Assembly: GCA_037447455.1 (NCBI GenBank) | Contig: JBBIGQ010000002.1 | Coordinates: 255,689 to 319,688 of the forward strand | Direction: 5' to 3' | Length of the DNA stretch: 64,000 nucleotides | Source: BPGX01 sp037447455 | GTDB lineage: Bacteria > Bacteroidota > Bacteroidia > B-17B0 > Aurantibacillaceae | In this document: piece by piece, positions 54,703-63,597 of the stretch | Layout of the letters: the number at the start of each line of letters is the position of its first letter | Numbering within the stretch: position 1 is the stretch's first letter | The notes under the pieces: model-generated | What the model was told of the DNA's origin: nothing | What the model saw: the letters and a program-made list of their open reading frames with translations, nothing else | Database searches by the model: none | Translations under genes and position numbers: made by a program

Positions 54703-55806
54703 TTATTCTGAAACGGTTTTGGGATAAGCAGGCAAATTTGAGGAATCTTTCAATACCATAGAATCTTTTTTGATGTTTGCGTTTTCAGCCGATGGTTCAT
54801 AATTGTAATCATATCCCAACACATCTGAAATGTAAGCCGAATAGTCCTGTGCCGTATTAGCCGGATATTGAAAGATGTATTTTTTCTTATTATTATTGGG
54901 CAATGATTCGGATAATAACCATGGATTAAATGCTTTTAGTAACAAGGTGGGGCAATGAATATATTGAGCAAGAAATTTTATATTGGTGATGGAGGTATCG
55001 ACAGAGATTGTTTTTAAATAGGGCTTTTTTCTTGTCAGCAATTTTCTCTTAATACCAAAATATTCAGGATAAGTCAATAAGGTTTTATAAGCAATGATGC
55101 GGTACACAAACTCTTTTGTTTCTTTATTTAATTGCAAATGGTGATAGGAGGTTACGTTCTGTTTTTCTAATTGATATTTTATTCCATTAATACCATAATT
55201 ATATGCAGCGGCTACGAGCGACCAGTTTTTTAATTCCTGAAAGGCCTGCAGAAAATACTTACAGGCAGCTATCGTAGATTTTTCTACATCTAATCGCTCA
55301 TCTACATACTCATTCACTTCAAGTCCCATACTTTGTGCAGTAGAAGGTAACAATTGCCAAAAACCTTTTGCACCCATTGGAGATGTTACATTGCTCAAAT
55401 GACTTTCTATGAGTGCCACATATTTTATATCGTCCGGCAAATTGTATTTTTTTAAAATTGGTTCAATAAACGGAAACCAACGGTTACATCTTGAAATCAA
55501 TAATAACGCAGAGGATTTATTTTTAATTAATCCGCGTTCATAAAATTCTTTTTGTATCGCTGTTTTTACTTCCAGATCATTCAATGGTAAAGTGTCATTA
55601 CAGAAATGCATATATTTAGGAAGCCCTTTCCCATAAATAAACAGATTGTTGTTAAAATAAGAAGGATAATTTTCCGGTGATTTTCTACTTATAGAAAAAA
55701 TAATCCAAAAAACGAAACACCCCAAAAACACCATAGCATTGGAGTAATACAAATTGGGCTTTAAATATCTTCTGATATTAAACTTATTATTTTTCTTTGG
55801 ACGCAA
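54703..55806 (-). CDS. Membrane-anchored lytic transglycosylase (SLT domain)
   Basis: A 367-residue protein with one N-terminal membrane helix (about 23-40). The SLT/MltD domain has catalytic Glu134 in VALIESHLSNVTSPMGAKGFWQLLPSTAQSMGLEVN, with the follow-up AACKYFLQAFQELKNWSLVAAAYNYG. It cuts the glycan strand of peptidoglycan non-hydrolytically. No LysM is present in its C-terminal part. It overlaps the WecA/MraY-like gene by 20 bp, so it is part of the envelope polysaccharide operon. Confidence 0.9.
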   Translation of the reverse strand: MRPKKNNKFNIRRYLKPNLYYSNAMVFLGCFVFWIIFSISRKSPENYPSYFNNNLFIYGKGLPKYMHFCNDTLPLNDLEVKTAIQKEFYERGLIKNKSSALLLISRCNRWFPFIEPILKKYNLPDDIKYVALIESHLSNVTSPMGAKGFWQLLPSTAQSMGLEVNEYVDERLDVEKSTIAACKYFLQAFQELKNWSLVAAAYNYGINGIKYQLEKQNVTSYHHLQLNKETKEFVYRIIAYKTLLTYPEYFGIKRKLLTRKKPYLKTISVDTSITNIKFLAQYIHCPTLLLKAFNPWLLSESLPNNNKKKYIFQYPANTAQDYSAYISDVLGYDYNYEPSAENANIKKDSMVLKDSSNLPAYPKTVSE

Positions 55807-56866
55807 AAAGTTTTGTATTTAAATACAAAAATAAGAAAACTAAAAGACAAAACAAAACGCTTATGTAAAAGAGAACCATTGAAAAATTAGATATCAGGAG
55901 GTAAGCCAAAAACAAACTCATGAAAGAAATCGCTGAAAAAAGATAGAATACCGATCGTTCACTTAATCCTCTTTTACATAAAAAATGTGTAGTGTGATCC
56001 TTTCCGCCAACAAACGGCGATCCGCCTGCTAAAATTCTATTGATTGTTACAGTAGTAGTATCTGTTAGCATAATAAGGTATATGAGTGCGACTATAAAAA
56101 GTCGGAAAATAGCCGGATGTATAACTACACTATCATTTAATGGAAAATTCCAAACATATTCAATACCCACAAATGCGAGCAGAATCCCCAAAAACTGACT
56201 ACCCGTATCGCCCATATAAATACGGGATGGATAAAAATTAAAGAATAAAAAACTTACTAAACCGATGCTAATACCAGAGAAAATTAAAAAATAAATTGAA
56301 AAGATAGGGGTGCCAAGGATAGTCATTATGATTAAAACGAACCCGAAAATATATAAAGCCACACTAGCGGCTATTCCATCCATATTATCCAACATATTAA
56401 TACTGTTCATAATGCCAACCACCCAAAAAATTGTCAGAAAATGATTGAATAAATTACTTTGAAACAGGTGAATCTGAGTATTTGTAAGAATCAGTATAAG
56501 GGCACAAGATAGTTGACTCACAGATTTTACAATAGGTTGAGTATTAAACGTATCATCGGCAAATCCCATAAAAAAAGCAATAGTAGCTGCACCCCATAAT
56601 CCTAAAATCTTTTCTCTCTCTTCAAAATCAATACCCAAAAATATAGCCGCAAAAATTATGGTAAGAAGAAAAATAATATAAAAAACAAATCCACCTACCG
56701 ATGGTTTGTAGTGAGGATTCCAGCGGTTTGTTTCTGTTTTTTGATAATCACGGACACCAAAAGAATGAGAAAAATAAGAAAACAAACTGTACAACACCAG
56801 AGAGACAATAAAATTTCCGATAATGAAAAAAGTAAAAAATAAATCTGGTGATAATTTTTCCTGCAT
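55787..56866 (-). CDS. MraY/WecA family glycosyl-1-phosphate transferase
   Basis: A 359-residue integral membrane protein with about ten membrane helices. The active-site motifs are MLDNMDGIAASV (DNMDG), IYMGDTGSQFLGILLAF (MGDTGS) and DHTTHFLCKRG (HxxH-like). It loads UDP-HexNAc-1-phosphate on undecaprenyl phosphate to start a polysaccharide. The start at 56866 avoids a 26-bp overlap with rfbC that the Met at 56905 would give, though both are possible. Confidence 0.87.
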   Translation of the reverse strand: MQEKLSPDLFFTFFIIGNFIVSLVLYSLFSYFSHSFGVRDYQKTETNRWNPHYKPSVGGFVFYIIFLLTIIFAAIFLGIDFEEREKILGLWGAATIAFFMGFADDTFNTQPIVKSVSQLSCALILILTNTQIHLFQSNLFNHFLTIFWVVGIMNSINMLDNMDGIAASVALYIFGFVLIIMTILGTPIFSIYFLIFSGISIGLVSFLFFNFYPSRIYMGDTGSQFLGILLAFVGIEYVWNFPLNDSVVIHPAIFRLFIVALIYLIMLTDTTTVTINRILAGGSPFVGGKDHTTHFLCKRGLSERSVFYLFSAISFMSLFLAYLLISNFSMVLFYISVLFCLLVFLFLYLNTKLFASKEK

Positions 56867-56879
56867 ACGCCAATAAAAA

Positions 56880-57422
56880 CTAAAAGGGTGAAACAAACTC
56901 ATCAAATCGTTTACCCGCTTTATCTTTTTCAGACAAAACGGGATTTTTAATATTCCATTGGATATTTAATGTCGGATCATTCCATAGTATTGTATCTTCT
57001 GAAGATTTGTTGTAGAATGCCGAACACTTATACGCAAAAATAGTATGGTCTTCAAGTGTAGCAAATCCGTGAGCAAAACCAATCGGAATATAAAGCATTA
57101 AAAAATTATCTTCGGTAAGTTCAATACTAAACGTTTTCCCATAAGTAGGTGAGTTTTTGCGAATGTCCACAACCACATCCAACACAGCACCTTTAATAAC
57201 ACGAACTAATTTTGCCTGAGCATGAGGGGGACATTGAAAGTGTAATCCGCGAATAACATTTTTTTGAGAAAGAGATTGATTATCCTGTACAAAGTTATCA
57301 GTGATAGCTTTTTCCTCAAAGAGCCGCTGATTATAGGCCTCATAAAAATATCCCCTCTCGTCTTTGAATACTTTTGGTTCAATAATAAATAATCCCGATA
57401 ACGAGGTTTCAATGATTTTCAT
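56880..57422 (-). CDS. rfbC: dTDP-4-dehydrorhamnose 3,5-epimerase
   Basis: Third enzyme of dTDP-L-rhamnose synthesis. A 180-residue cupin protein with catalytic His61 in VIRGLHFQCPPHAQAKLVRVIKG, then AVLDVVVDIRKNSPTYGKTF, the IPIGFAHGFATLEDHTIFAYKCSAFYN block with the key tyrosine, and LNIQWNI at the end. The other rhamnose genes (rfbA, rfbB, rfbD) are absent from the window, so they must be elsewhere or the enzyme serves another deoxysugar. It follows the tyrosine kinase gene by 11 bp. Confidence 0.95.
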   Translation of the reverse strand: MKIIETSLSGLFIIEPKVFKDERGYFYEAYNQRLFEEKAITDNFVQDNQSLSQKNVIRGLHFQCPPHAQAKLVRVIKGAVLDVVVDIRKNSPTYGKTFSIELTEDNFLMLYIPIGFAHGFATLEDHTIFAYKCSAFYNKSSEDTILWNDPTLNIQWNIKNPVLSEKDKAGKRFDEFVSPF

Positions 57423-57433
57423 AATAAGGCGTT

Positions 57434-59851
57434 TTAATCCACATAATAATTACTTCGCTTTCCATACACATAGCCGTATCCATAACCATAGCCATAACCA
57501 TAGTTATAGCCATACGTATTTTTCTTGATTTCTACACCGTTCAAAACAACAGAGAGTTTGGAAATTTTATTTTCATTTTTAAGACGGTCATAAATCTGAA
57601 CAAAATTCATTTTTGAATAATTAGCCCGGAAAACATAAATGGGAATATCTGCTTTTTGTAAGATGGGCGTAGCGTCTGAAACCAAACCTATAGGAGGATT
57701 ATCAATGATAATATAATCAAAGGATGTTTTTAGTTCTTCTAACACTTCCTGCATCCGGTAAGATAAGATAAGTTCGGAGGGATTCGGTGGTAAAGGCCCT
57801 GCCGTGATAATTTTCAAATGGGCTAATGGACCTTGTTGAATACATTCGTTTAGCGAATGAATACCTGAAAGCAATGTACTCATCCCCTTTTCATTGGGCA
57901 AGCCAAAACCCTTATCAATTTTGGGTTTACGCATATCCAGATCAATGATGATTACCTTTTTACCTGCAAATTCTAAAATACCCGACAAATTCACAGCTAC
58001 AAATGTTTTACCTTCTCCGGATATAGTAGAGGTGAGTGCTATTACTTTCGGCCCCGGCGCATTATCAATAAACTGCATGTTAGAACGTAAACTTCGGAAG
58101 GACTCTGCAATCATGGACTTTGAATTCTTGTCTACGACCAATTGAGACACTTCTAACTTTTTAGTATACTTAGGTATAATCCCTAAAATACTTACATTAG
58201 CATTAGTGGCTTTGGTAATATTAGATAGTGAGTAAATAACATCGTTACTAACATATCTGAAAAATACCAGCAAGAAAGAAAGAAGAAAAGCACTTAAAAC
58301 ACCTAATGTTAATGCTGATTTTTTACTAGGTGATACAAATTGTGCAGAATATGATTTTTCTAAAATAATATTTTGGGAAACAAAACCAGCTTTAGAGATG
58401 GCGTATTCGGTTTTCTTTTCTAGTAAGAGTGTGTAATATTTTTCATTAATAGAATAAATCCGTGATAGCCGTGTTAACTCTACTTCATTTTCACTATTGG
58501 GATAAACTTCCGTTTTCACTTCGTTTTTTCTTTCTAACAAATTTTTGTATTGAGTTCTGTACTTCTGTTTTAAAGCGTACAGTGTTTCAATGAGTATTTT
58601 TCTTTGGTTTTCTATTTGGTAGTTGATAATTTTAATCTGTTCTGAATTAGGCGTAACCTGATATAATAAATTTTCTTTCTCCATTAAGAGTTTTTGGATA
58701 GTGGAAGTAATATTGCGGATACTTTCTTCATAAGAAGTTCCACTGGCCAAAGAAATTAATTGATACAAATCAATGTTTTTTTGATTTTGTATGCTTTTTA
58801 AGATTTCATCTAACAGCCGCTCATTTAATTCTATCTGCAATAGTTGCTCCTGAACAGATGAATAAATTTGGGACTGAGAAGTATTAAATGCAGAATGTTC
58901 TGTTGGCGTAATAATGTTCTTTTGTTTTTTAAATTCATTGAGACGTGTTTCTGAATTTTTTAGTTCTTCATACACTATGTTTAATTGAGCATTGATAAAA
59001 TTCAGGATGTTCTTTGAGCTTTCACTTTTTCTCTCTACATCATAATTTAAATACTCTTCTGCAACACTATTGACAATATCTGCTGTTTTTTGAGGATTCA
59101 CATCCTTTATAGAAATAGACATAGTTTGTGCTAAATCATTCAATGGTTTTACTTCCAATTTTTTTTGAAGATAGGAAGCCATAGCATCTTTGGAGTGAAT
59201 AATAAAAAATGTTTTTTGATTCTTTTCGATATCTTTTTTTATTAAATGAATATCCCGCTTTTCATTCAAATGGATATTAAAATCAAAAAAAGAATGTTTT
59301 ACCCAGTTATTCACTTTAAATGGTATTTTTTCGTATGTGTTTTCAGATAATTCAACGCTAATCGTACCACCATTTAAATCGCTATTAAAATCAACATATA
59401 TTTTTTTCTCATACACATTATCTTGCTTAACATTTACATCTACAAAGTAAGGCGAGTTTTTATAGAGTTCGTGGTTTTTAAAAGTACCTTCATTGTAATA
59501 GGCAATTTGCAGGTTTAAAATATTTACTATTCTTTCAAGAAAGGTTTTTGAACGGATCTGCTCAATCGCTTCTGACACTTTGTTGCTTCCCTCTGAATTG
59601 ACAGGATTAATTTGTAAAATCTGATTGGCATCAGAACTTACAATCTGTATCACACTTTGCGACTGATATATTCTTTCACTATATCTCAAATATAAAAAAA
59701 CAGATACGCCGGCTATACTAAAAAATACCACATACCACCATTTTGATTTAATAATAATGTCCACCAACAACCCAATATCCAGATTGTTGCTAAAACTTTC
59801 CAGCCGTTGTTTATAGGATTGATATTCGTTATCGGTATCGGTAATTATCAT
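57434..59851 (-). CDS. Polysaccharide co-polymerase / BY-tyrosine kinase (Wzc-like)
   Basis: An 805-residue inner-membrane protein with a Wzz-type periplasmic domain. Membrane helices are near residues 36-55 and 515-535, with long coiled coils between (about 250-480). The cytoplasmic kinase domain has Walker A STISGEGKTFVAVNL, Walker A' IIIDLDMRKP, and Walker B YIIIDNPPIGLVSDA. The C terminus is a tyrosine cluster YGYNYGYGYGYGYGYVYG, the autophosphorylation tail, encoded by a DNA repeat (57468-57510). It controls chain length and export with the Wza-like lipoprotein upstream. Confidence 0.94.
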   Translation of the reverse strand: MIITDTDNEYQSYKQRLESFSNNLDIGLLVDIIIKSKWWYVVFFSIAGVSVFLYLRYSERIYQSQSVIQIVSSDANQILQINPVNSEGSNKVSEAIEQIRSKTFLERIVNILNLQIAYYNEGTFKNHELYKNSPYFVDVNVKQDNVYEKKIYVDFNSDLNGGTISVELSENTYEKIPFKVNNWVKHSFFDFNIHLNEKRDIHLIKKDIEKNQKTFFIIHSKDAMASYLQKKLEVKPLNDLAQTMSISIKDVNPQKTADIVNSVAEEYLNYDVERKSESSKNILNFINAQLNIVYEELKNSETRLNEFKKQKNIITPTEHSAFNTSQSQIYSSVQEQLLQIELNERLLDEILKSIQNQKNIDLYQLISLASGTSYEESIRNITSTIQKLLMEKENLLYQVTPNSEQIKIINYQIENQRKILIETLYALKQKYRTQYKNLLERKNEVKTEVYPNSENEVELTRLSRIYSINEKYYTLLLEKKTEYAISKAGFVSQNIILEKSYSAQFVSPSKKSALTLGVLSAFLLSFLLVFFRYVSNDVIYSLSNITKATNANVSILGIIPKYTKKLEVSQLVVDKNSKSMIAESFRSLRSNMQFIDNAPGPKVIALTSTISGEGKTFVAVNLSGILEFAGKKVIIIDLDMRKPKIDKGFGLPNEKGMSTLLSGIHSLNECIQQGPLAHLKIITAGPLPPNPSELILSYRMQEVLEELKTSFDYIIIDNPPIGLVSDATPILQKADIPIYVFRANYSKMNFVQIYDRLKNENKISKLSVVLNGVEIKKNTYGYNYGYGYGYGYGYVYGKRSNYYVD

Positions 59852-59856
59852 AAATT

Positions 59857-60618
59857 TTAGAACGATCTATAAACTCTTAAAAGTATCAAAGTACTTAATA
59901 GTAGTGATGCAATAGGAGTAATGTCCCTGACAAATGCCTGTAGCGGTCGGTAGCGGGGCTCTACATAAATTATATCGTTGGCTAAAACAGTCGTTTGGCC
60001 TTTAGATAATCCATCAATAGTAGAAAGATCCAGCAAATACACCAAAGATTGCCCGTTCGGAAGTGTTCGAATTAATTTTACTTTATACGCTTTTCCATCT
60101 TCGGGAATACCACCCGCCATGGCAATGACTTCTAAAACGGTGGTATTATTGTTTTGTAATGGAATAACTTTGGCCTGAGCGCTATTGCCTGGGAAAACTA
60201 TCACTCGTTTATTATTGACCGATAACCTCACAAATGGCTTGATATAAAACTCTGAATACAAGGTTTCCAGTTTTTTTTCTGCTTCAGGAACAGTCAAGCC
60301 GGTAATTTTAACTCTGCCAATCATAGGCATTTTCACAGTACCATCTTGTTCAATAGTAGCTTCTGCCTTTACAAAAAAACTTGCCTGAGCGTTGTTAATC
60401 ACATCTATCATTTTAAAACCATCGTTTGTAAAAATCTGAAAACTAATGATATTATTGGGGGCTAATAAATAAGATACCCGGGATAAACTATCATTTAAAT
60501 CCGCATACTTATACCCCGACGGAGTAGTGAGCATTAAATTAGGACGCAATATTTTACAAGACATCAATAACCCTATAAAAAAAACTAAAATAAGCACATA
60601 CAAACGACCAGTCCTCAT
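59857..60618 (-). CDS. Polysaccharide export lipoprotein (Wza-like)
   Basis: A 253-residue protein, lipobox LLMSC (Cys21). The Poly_export domain runs about residues 40-150 (LLAPNNIISFQIFTNDG, ATIEQDGTVKMPMIGRVKITGLTVPEAEKKLETLYSEF) and one SLBB domain follows (FVRLSVNNKRVIVFPGNSAQAKVIPLQNNNTTVLEVIAMAGG). A C-terminal membrane helix ends the protein (SLLLSTLILLRVYRSF). It lines the outer-membrane export channel. It is 5 bp upstream of the kinase gene. Confidence 0.92.
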   Translation of the reverse strand: MRTGRLYVLILVFFIGLLMSCKILRPNLMLTTPSGYKYADLNDSLSRVSYLLAPNNIISFQIFTNDGFKMIDVINNAQASFFVKAEATIEQDGTVKMPMIGRVKITGLTVPEAEKKLETLYSEFYIKPFVRLSVNNKRVIVFPGNSAQAKVIPLQNNNTTVLEVIAMAGGIPEDGKAYKVKLIRTLPNGQSLVYLLDLSTIDGLSKGQTTVLANDIIYVEPRYRPLQAFVRDITPIASLLLSTLILLRVYRSF

Positions 60619-60640
60619 GATGAAAATAAATTATTGCAAA

Positions 60641-60648
60641 CAAAAATA
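60641..60648 (-). promoter_or_regulatory. Promoter -7 box of the polysaccharide operon
   Basis: TATTTTTG on the minus strand, 23 bp before the Wza-like start codon, at the head of six closely spaced genes down to uvrA. Confidence 0.55.
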
Positions 60649-60667
60649 CAGAATAATTTTCTAACCT

Positions 60668-61549
60668 CTACATAATTATTTTTGTTATCACATCGGATGT
60701 GGCAAAACTGGCAAACATCAACCCTGCCCAACTATTTAAAGTACCAAAGGCGAATGGAATTTTACTAACATCGTCCGGACGAACCAGATAATGCTCATAT
60801 AATAAAAACAAACAAAACATTATCCAACCAATAAAATATATGCTTCCAAAAGAATACAAATAATAATTTAACAACAAAAAAACACTGCTCAAGAAATGAA
60901 AAATACGAGCAAACAGAATCGATTTTTTTCTTCCAAACAAAGACGGTATTGAAAAGAGCGAGTGAGATTTGTCAAACTCTTCGTCCTGCATGGCGTAGAT
61001 GATATCAAATCCACTTACCCAAAACAAAACAGCCACACTCAGCAACACGACACTACCATGCAACGTTCCTGTGATGGCTATGTAGGCACCAACAGGAGCT
61101 AATGCTAATCCAAGTCCCAGTATAATATGACACAACCATGTAAAGCGTTTGGTAAAACTATATCCCAGTATAATCAAGAGTGCCACCGGTGATAAATAAA
61201 AACACAAGCGGTTTAGAAAAAACGAAAACAAGGAGAACAAAACAGCACTTCCAATAGTCAGCAAAAGCGCTTCCTTCGGTTTGATTTTATTACTCGGTAT
61301 TTCCCTGTTTTTTGTTCTCGGATTTAATCCATCAATATCTCTATCCAGATAACGATTAAACGCCATAGCCGATGTTCTGGCAAAAAACATGCACAGGATA
61401 ATAAAAACAAGCGTGCGCCACGTAAACGCTTCCGGATAATGCCAATATCCTATAAACGCCCCTAACAAAGCAAAAGGCATAGCAAAAATGGTATGACTAA
61501 ACCGGATTAACCGAAAAAACAAATACATTTTCTCAAAAAAGAAAGTCAT
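60668..61549 (-). CDS. UbiA family prenyltransferase
   Basis: A 293-residue polytopic inner-membrane enzyme with about eight to nine membrane helices. The first Asp-rich motif is MAFNRYLDRDIDGLNPRTKNREIP (NxxxDxxxD) and the second is DIIYAMQDEEFDKSHSLFSIPSLFG. It transfers a polyprenyl group to an aromatic acid; the sequence is closest to 4-hydroxybenzoate-type enzymes, but in Bacteroidota a quinone or menaquinone role is unproven. It overlaps the small membrane protein gene by 4 bp. Confidence 0.88.
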   Translation of the reverse strand: MTFFFEKMYLFFRLIRFSHTIFAMPFALLGAFIGYWHYPEAFTWRTLVFIILCMFFARTSAMAFNRYLDRDIDGLNPRTKNREIPSNKIKPKEALLLTIGSAVLFSLFSFFLNRLCFYLSPVALLIILGYSFTKRFTWLCHIILGLGLALAPVGAYIAITGTLHGSVVLLSVAVLFWVSGFDIIYAMQDEEFDKSHSLFSIPSLFGRKKSILFARIFHFLSSVFLLLNYYLYSFGSIYFIGWIMFCLFLLYEHYLVRPDDVSKIPFAFGTLNSWAGLMFASFATSDVITKIIM

Positions 61550-61803
61550 GATTTTAGCATCTTAAAAAACAAAAACAGAATAGTTAAAGATGAAAAAAGC
61601 AAACCAAAAAGTACCTTACCAGAAAAAGAAATCTCTTTGGGTCTATACAAATACATAAGAATAGCCATCGAAGCAACCACCTCCCCTAAGCCAGCAAAGA
61701 AAATACTTAAAAGCCAATTAATAAAAATAAAAAGAACAGAAATAAAAGCTAAAATTAAAGACAACCACTCAAAATTTTTATACCACTTGACAAGATTAAA
61801 CAT
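61546..61803 (-). CDS. Small three-helix membrane protein
   Basis: An 85-residue protein with three hydrophobic segments (about 13-32, 33-52, 62-81). No family is recognised. Its start overlaps the helicase stop by 8 bp and its stop overlaps the UbiA start by 4 bp, so it is translationally coupled to both. It could be an accessory of the prenyltransferase. Confidence 0.55.
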   Translation of the reverse strand: MFNLVKWYKNFEWLSLILAFISVLFIFINWLLSIFFAGLGEVVASMAILMYLYRPKEISFSGKVLFGLLFSSLTILFLFFKMLKS

Positions 61804-63481
61804 CGTAATGATAATTGATCATTTTTCTCAGCTTTGTTATATACTGTTGATATTGCCACAAATAATAATTATCTGTAGCATTAATACATTTGCAATACTG
61901 TTTTAATCGATGTTTTGTTTCATCACGTAACAACTCAAAAAGTTCAAAGGCCTCTTCTTTTTCGGAAGCATTCCCTATTATTCGTTCATAGTGATCGTGC
62001 AGTGACTCTTCCAGAACTTTAGACGGCTTAATACCCTTTTTAACATACTCCTGGTATTTATCTTTTACAGAATAAGACTCATACGCTGAATTGACAAAAC
62101 GCTCTTTTACTTCTGGCGGCAACTCATAATTAAAATCCAATTCATAATCCCAATTATCTTTATATCTGTTTTCTAAATACAAATGCGGCTCTCTAAATAC
62201 ATGCCTCCAATCAATCTCGGTTTGCCAATACCCAAATCGTCTTAAATTGTTTCCTAAATCAATGATTTGAAATCTTTTTTTACTTTTCCAAACACGGCTA
62301 CCTCTCCCAATCATTTGATGATACAAGGTTAACGACCGGGTCGCACGATTAAGCATGATGCTTTCTACTGCTGGCTCATCAAAACCCTGTGTCAAAATAC
62401 TTACAGACGTCAGAATACCATTGGGAGTATTTCTAAACCATTCTAAAACATCCGCTCTATCACGATCACTAAACGTGCTATCCAAATGTTTTATAGGGTA
62501 TCCTTTTTTAGAAAAGGCCTCATAAACCGCCTTACTCGTTAATATGCCTGCGTTAAAAATCAAAGTTTTGGTATTCGATGCTCTCTCTTCATAGGCCTGA
62601 ATCAACTTATTCAACATAACGGATTGGGTGTACAGTTGTTCGTGTGAACTCACTGTAAATTCTCCATTGGATCCTACCCTCAGAGAACTCAGATTCACCT
62701 CATACGTATACGTATCCGCATCACACAAATAACCTTTTTCTATCAAGGACTTAATGCTTTCTCCAACAATTAAATCACTGTAAATCTGATACAGTGGAAG
62801 TTTTTTATTACTACTTAACGGTGTCGCAGTAACCCCTAATATATTCACATCTTTAAAGTAATGAAAAATCTTTCGAAAAGAATTATTATGTGCTTCATCC
62901 ACTATCACAAGACCTATATCTTCTAAAAACTCTTCATTTTCCTGTAATCGGTTATTCAACGTTTCCACCAAAGCCGTAAAACACTGGTAGGGCGTTTGAT
63001 TAGGTAAATGCTTGACTTCCGAATTGATGACCTTATTCGAAATGCCAATATAACTCAAAACTTCAGAGGTTTGTTGACTTAACTCTATACGATGGGTTAA
63101 AATCAGAACTTTCCTTTTATATTTCAGAATATACCTTTTAGCAATTTCTGAAAAAATGATGGTTTTGCCACCACCTGTCGGCAATTGAAACAATAAATTA
63201 GCGTTAGGCGGCATTTCTTCCAGACGCTTGAAAATTTTTTCTACCGCCTCTTTCTGATAGGGGTAAAGATCTTTAATTTCTCTTGTCTCTCTTATTAAAA
63301 GGTGGTTTTTTGAATTTTTAGTAATAACCGGGAATGCTTTTTTCTTTTTATCTTTGGACGACGCATCTGCTTTTCTTTTTTTGCCTTTATTTTCATCCTT
63401 AGATGTTTTTTTTGACTTTGTTGCAGCAGATGCCTTGTTATCCGCAAGATTTAATTTTTTTTTAGTCAACACTTTAGCCAT
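61796..63481 (-). CDS. DEAD/DEAH-box helicase with lysine-rich N-terminal tail
   Basis: A 561-residue SF2 helicase. The first 48 residues contain 18 lysines and look disordered. Motif I is PTGGGKT (101-107), motif II is DEAH, III is VTATPLSSN, and the C-terminal RecA domain has LTQGFDEPAVESIMLNRATRSLTLYHQMIGRGSRVW (motifs IV-VI). The RecA pair resembles the UvrB/RecG-like type III restriction branch (ResIII). It could act on DNA or RNA. It has its own TAGATTTG box at 63498-63505. Confidence 0.88.
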   Translation of the reverse strand: MAKVLTKKKLNLADNKASAATKSKKTSKDENKGKKRKADASSKDKKKKAFPVITKNSKNHLLIRETREIKDLYPYQKEAVEKIFKRLEEMPPNANLLFQLPTGGGKTIIFSEIAKRYILKYKRKVLILTHRIELSQQTSEVLSYIGISNKVINSEVKHLPNQTPYQCFTALVETLNNRLQENEEFLEDIGLVIVDEAHNNSFRKIFHYFKDVNILGVTATPLSSNKKLPLYQIYSDLIVGESIKSLIEKGYLCDADTYTYEVNLSSLRVGSNGEFTVSSHEQLYTQSVMLNKLIQAYEERASNTKTLIFNAGILTSKAVYEAFSKKGYPIKHLDSTFSDRDRADVLEWFRNTPNGILTSVSILTQGFDEPAVESIMLNRATRSLTLYHQMIGRGSRVWKSKKRFQIIDLGNNLRRFGYWQTEIDWRHVFREPHLYLENRYKDNWDYELDFNYELPPEVKERFVNSAYESYSVKDKYQEYVKKGIKPSKVLEESLHDHYERIIGNASEKEEAFELFELLRDETKHRLKQYCKCINATDNYYLWQYQQYITKLRKMINYHYDV

Positions 63482-63497
63482 TGCTTAAAAAGTTTCG

Positions 63498-63505
63498 CAA
63501 ATCTA
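63498..63505 (-). promoter_or_regulatory. Promoter -7 box of the helicase gene
   Basis: TAGATTTG on the minus strand, 17 bp before the start codon at 63481. Confidence 0.55.
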
Positions 63506-63597
63506 CATACAATTTTTGAACTCGCAAAATAATTTTGTTTTTTTAATTATTTTTTTTGTAAAAACGTAGATTAACAAGCATATTTGCTTCAAATATT

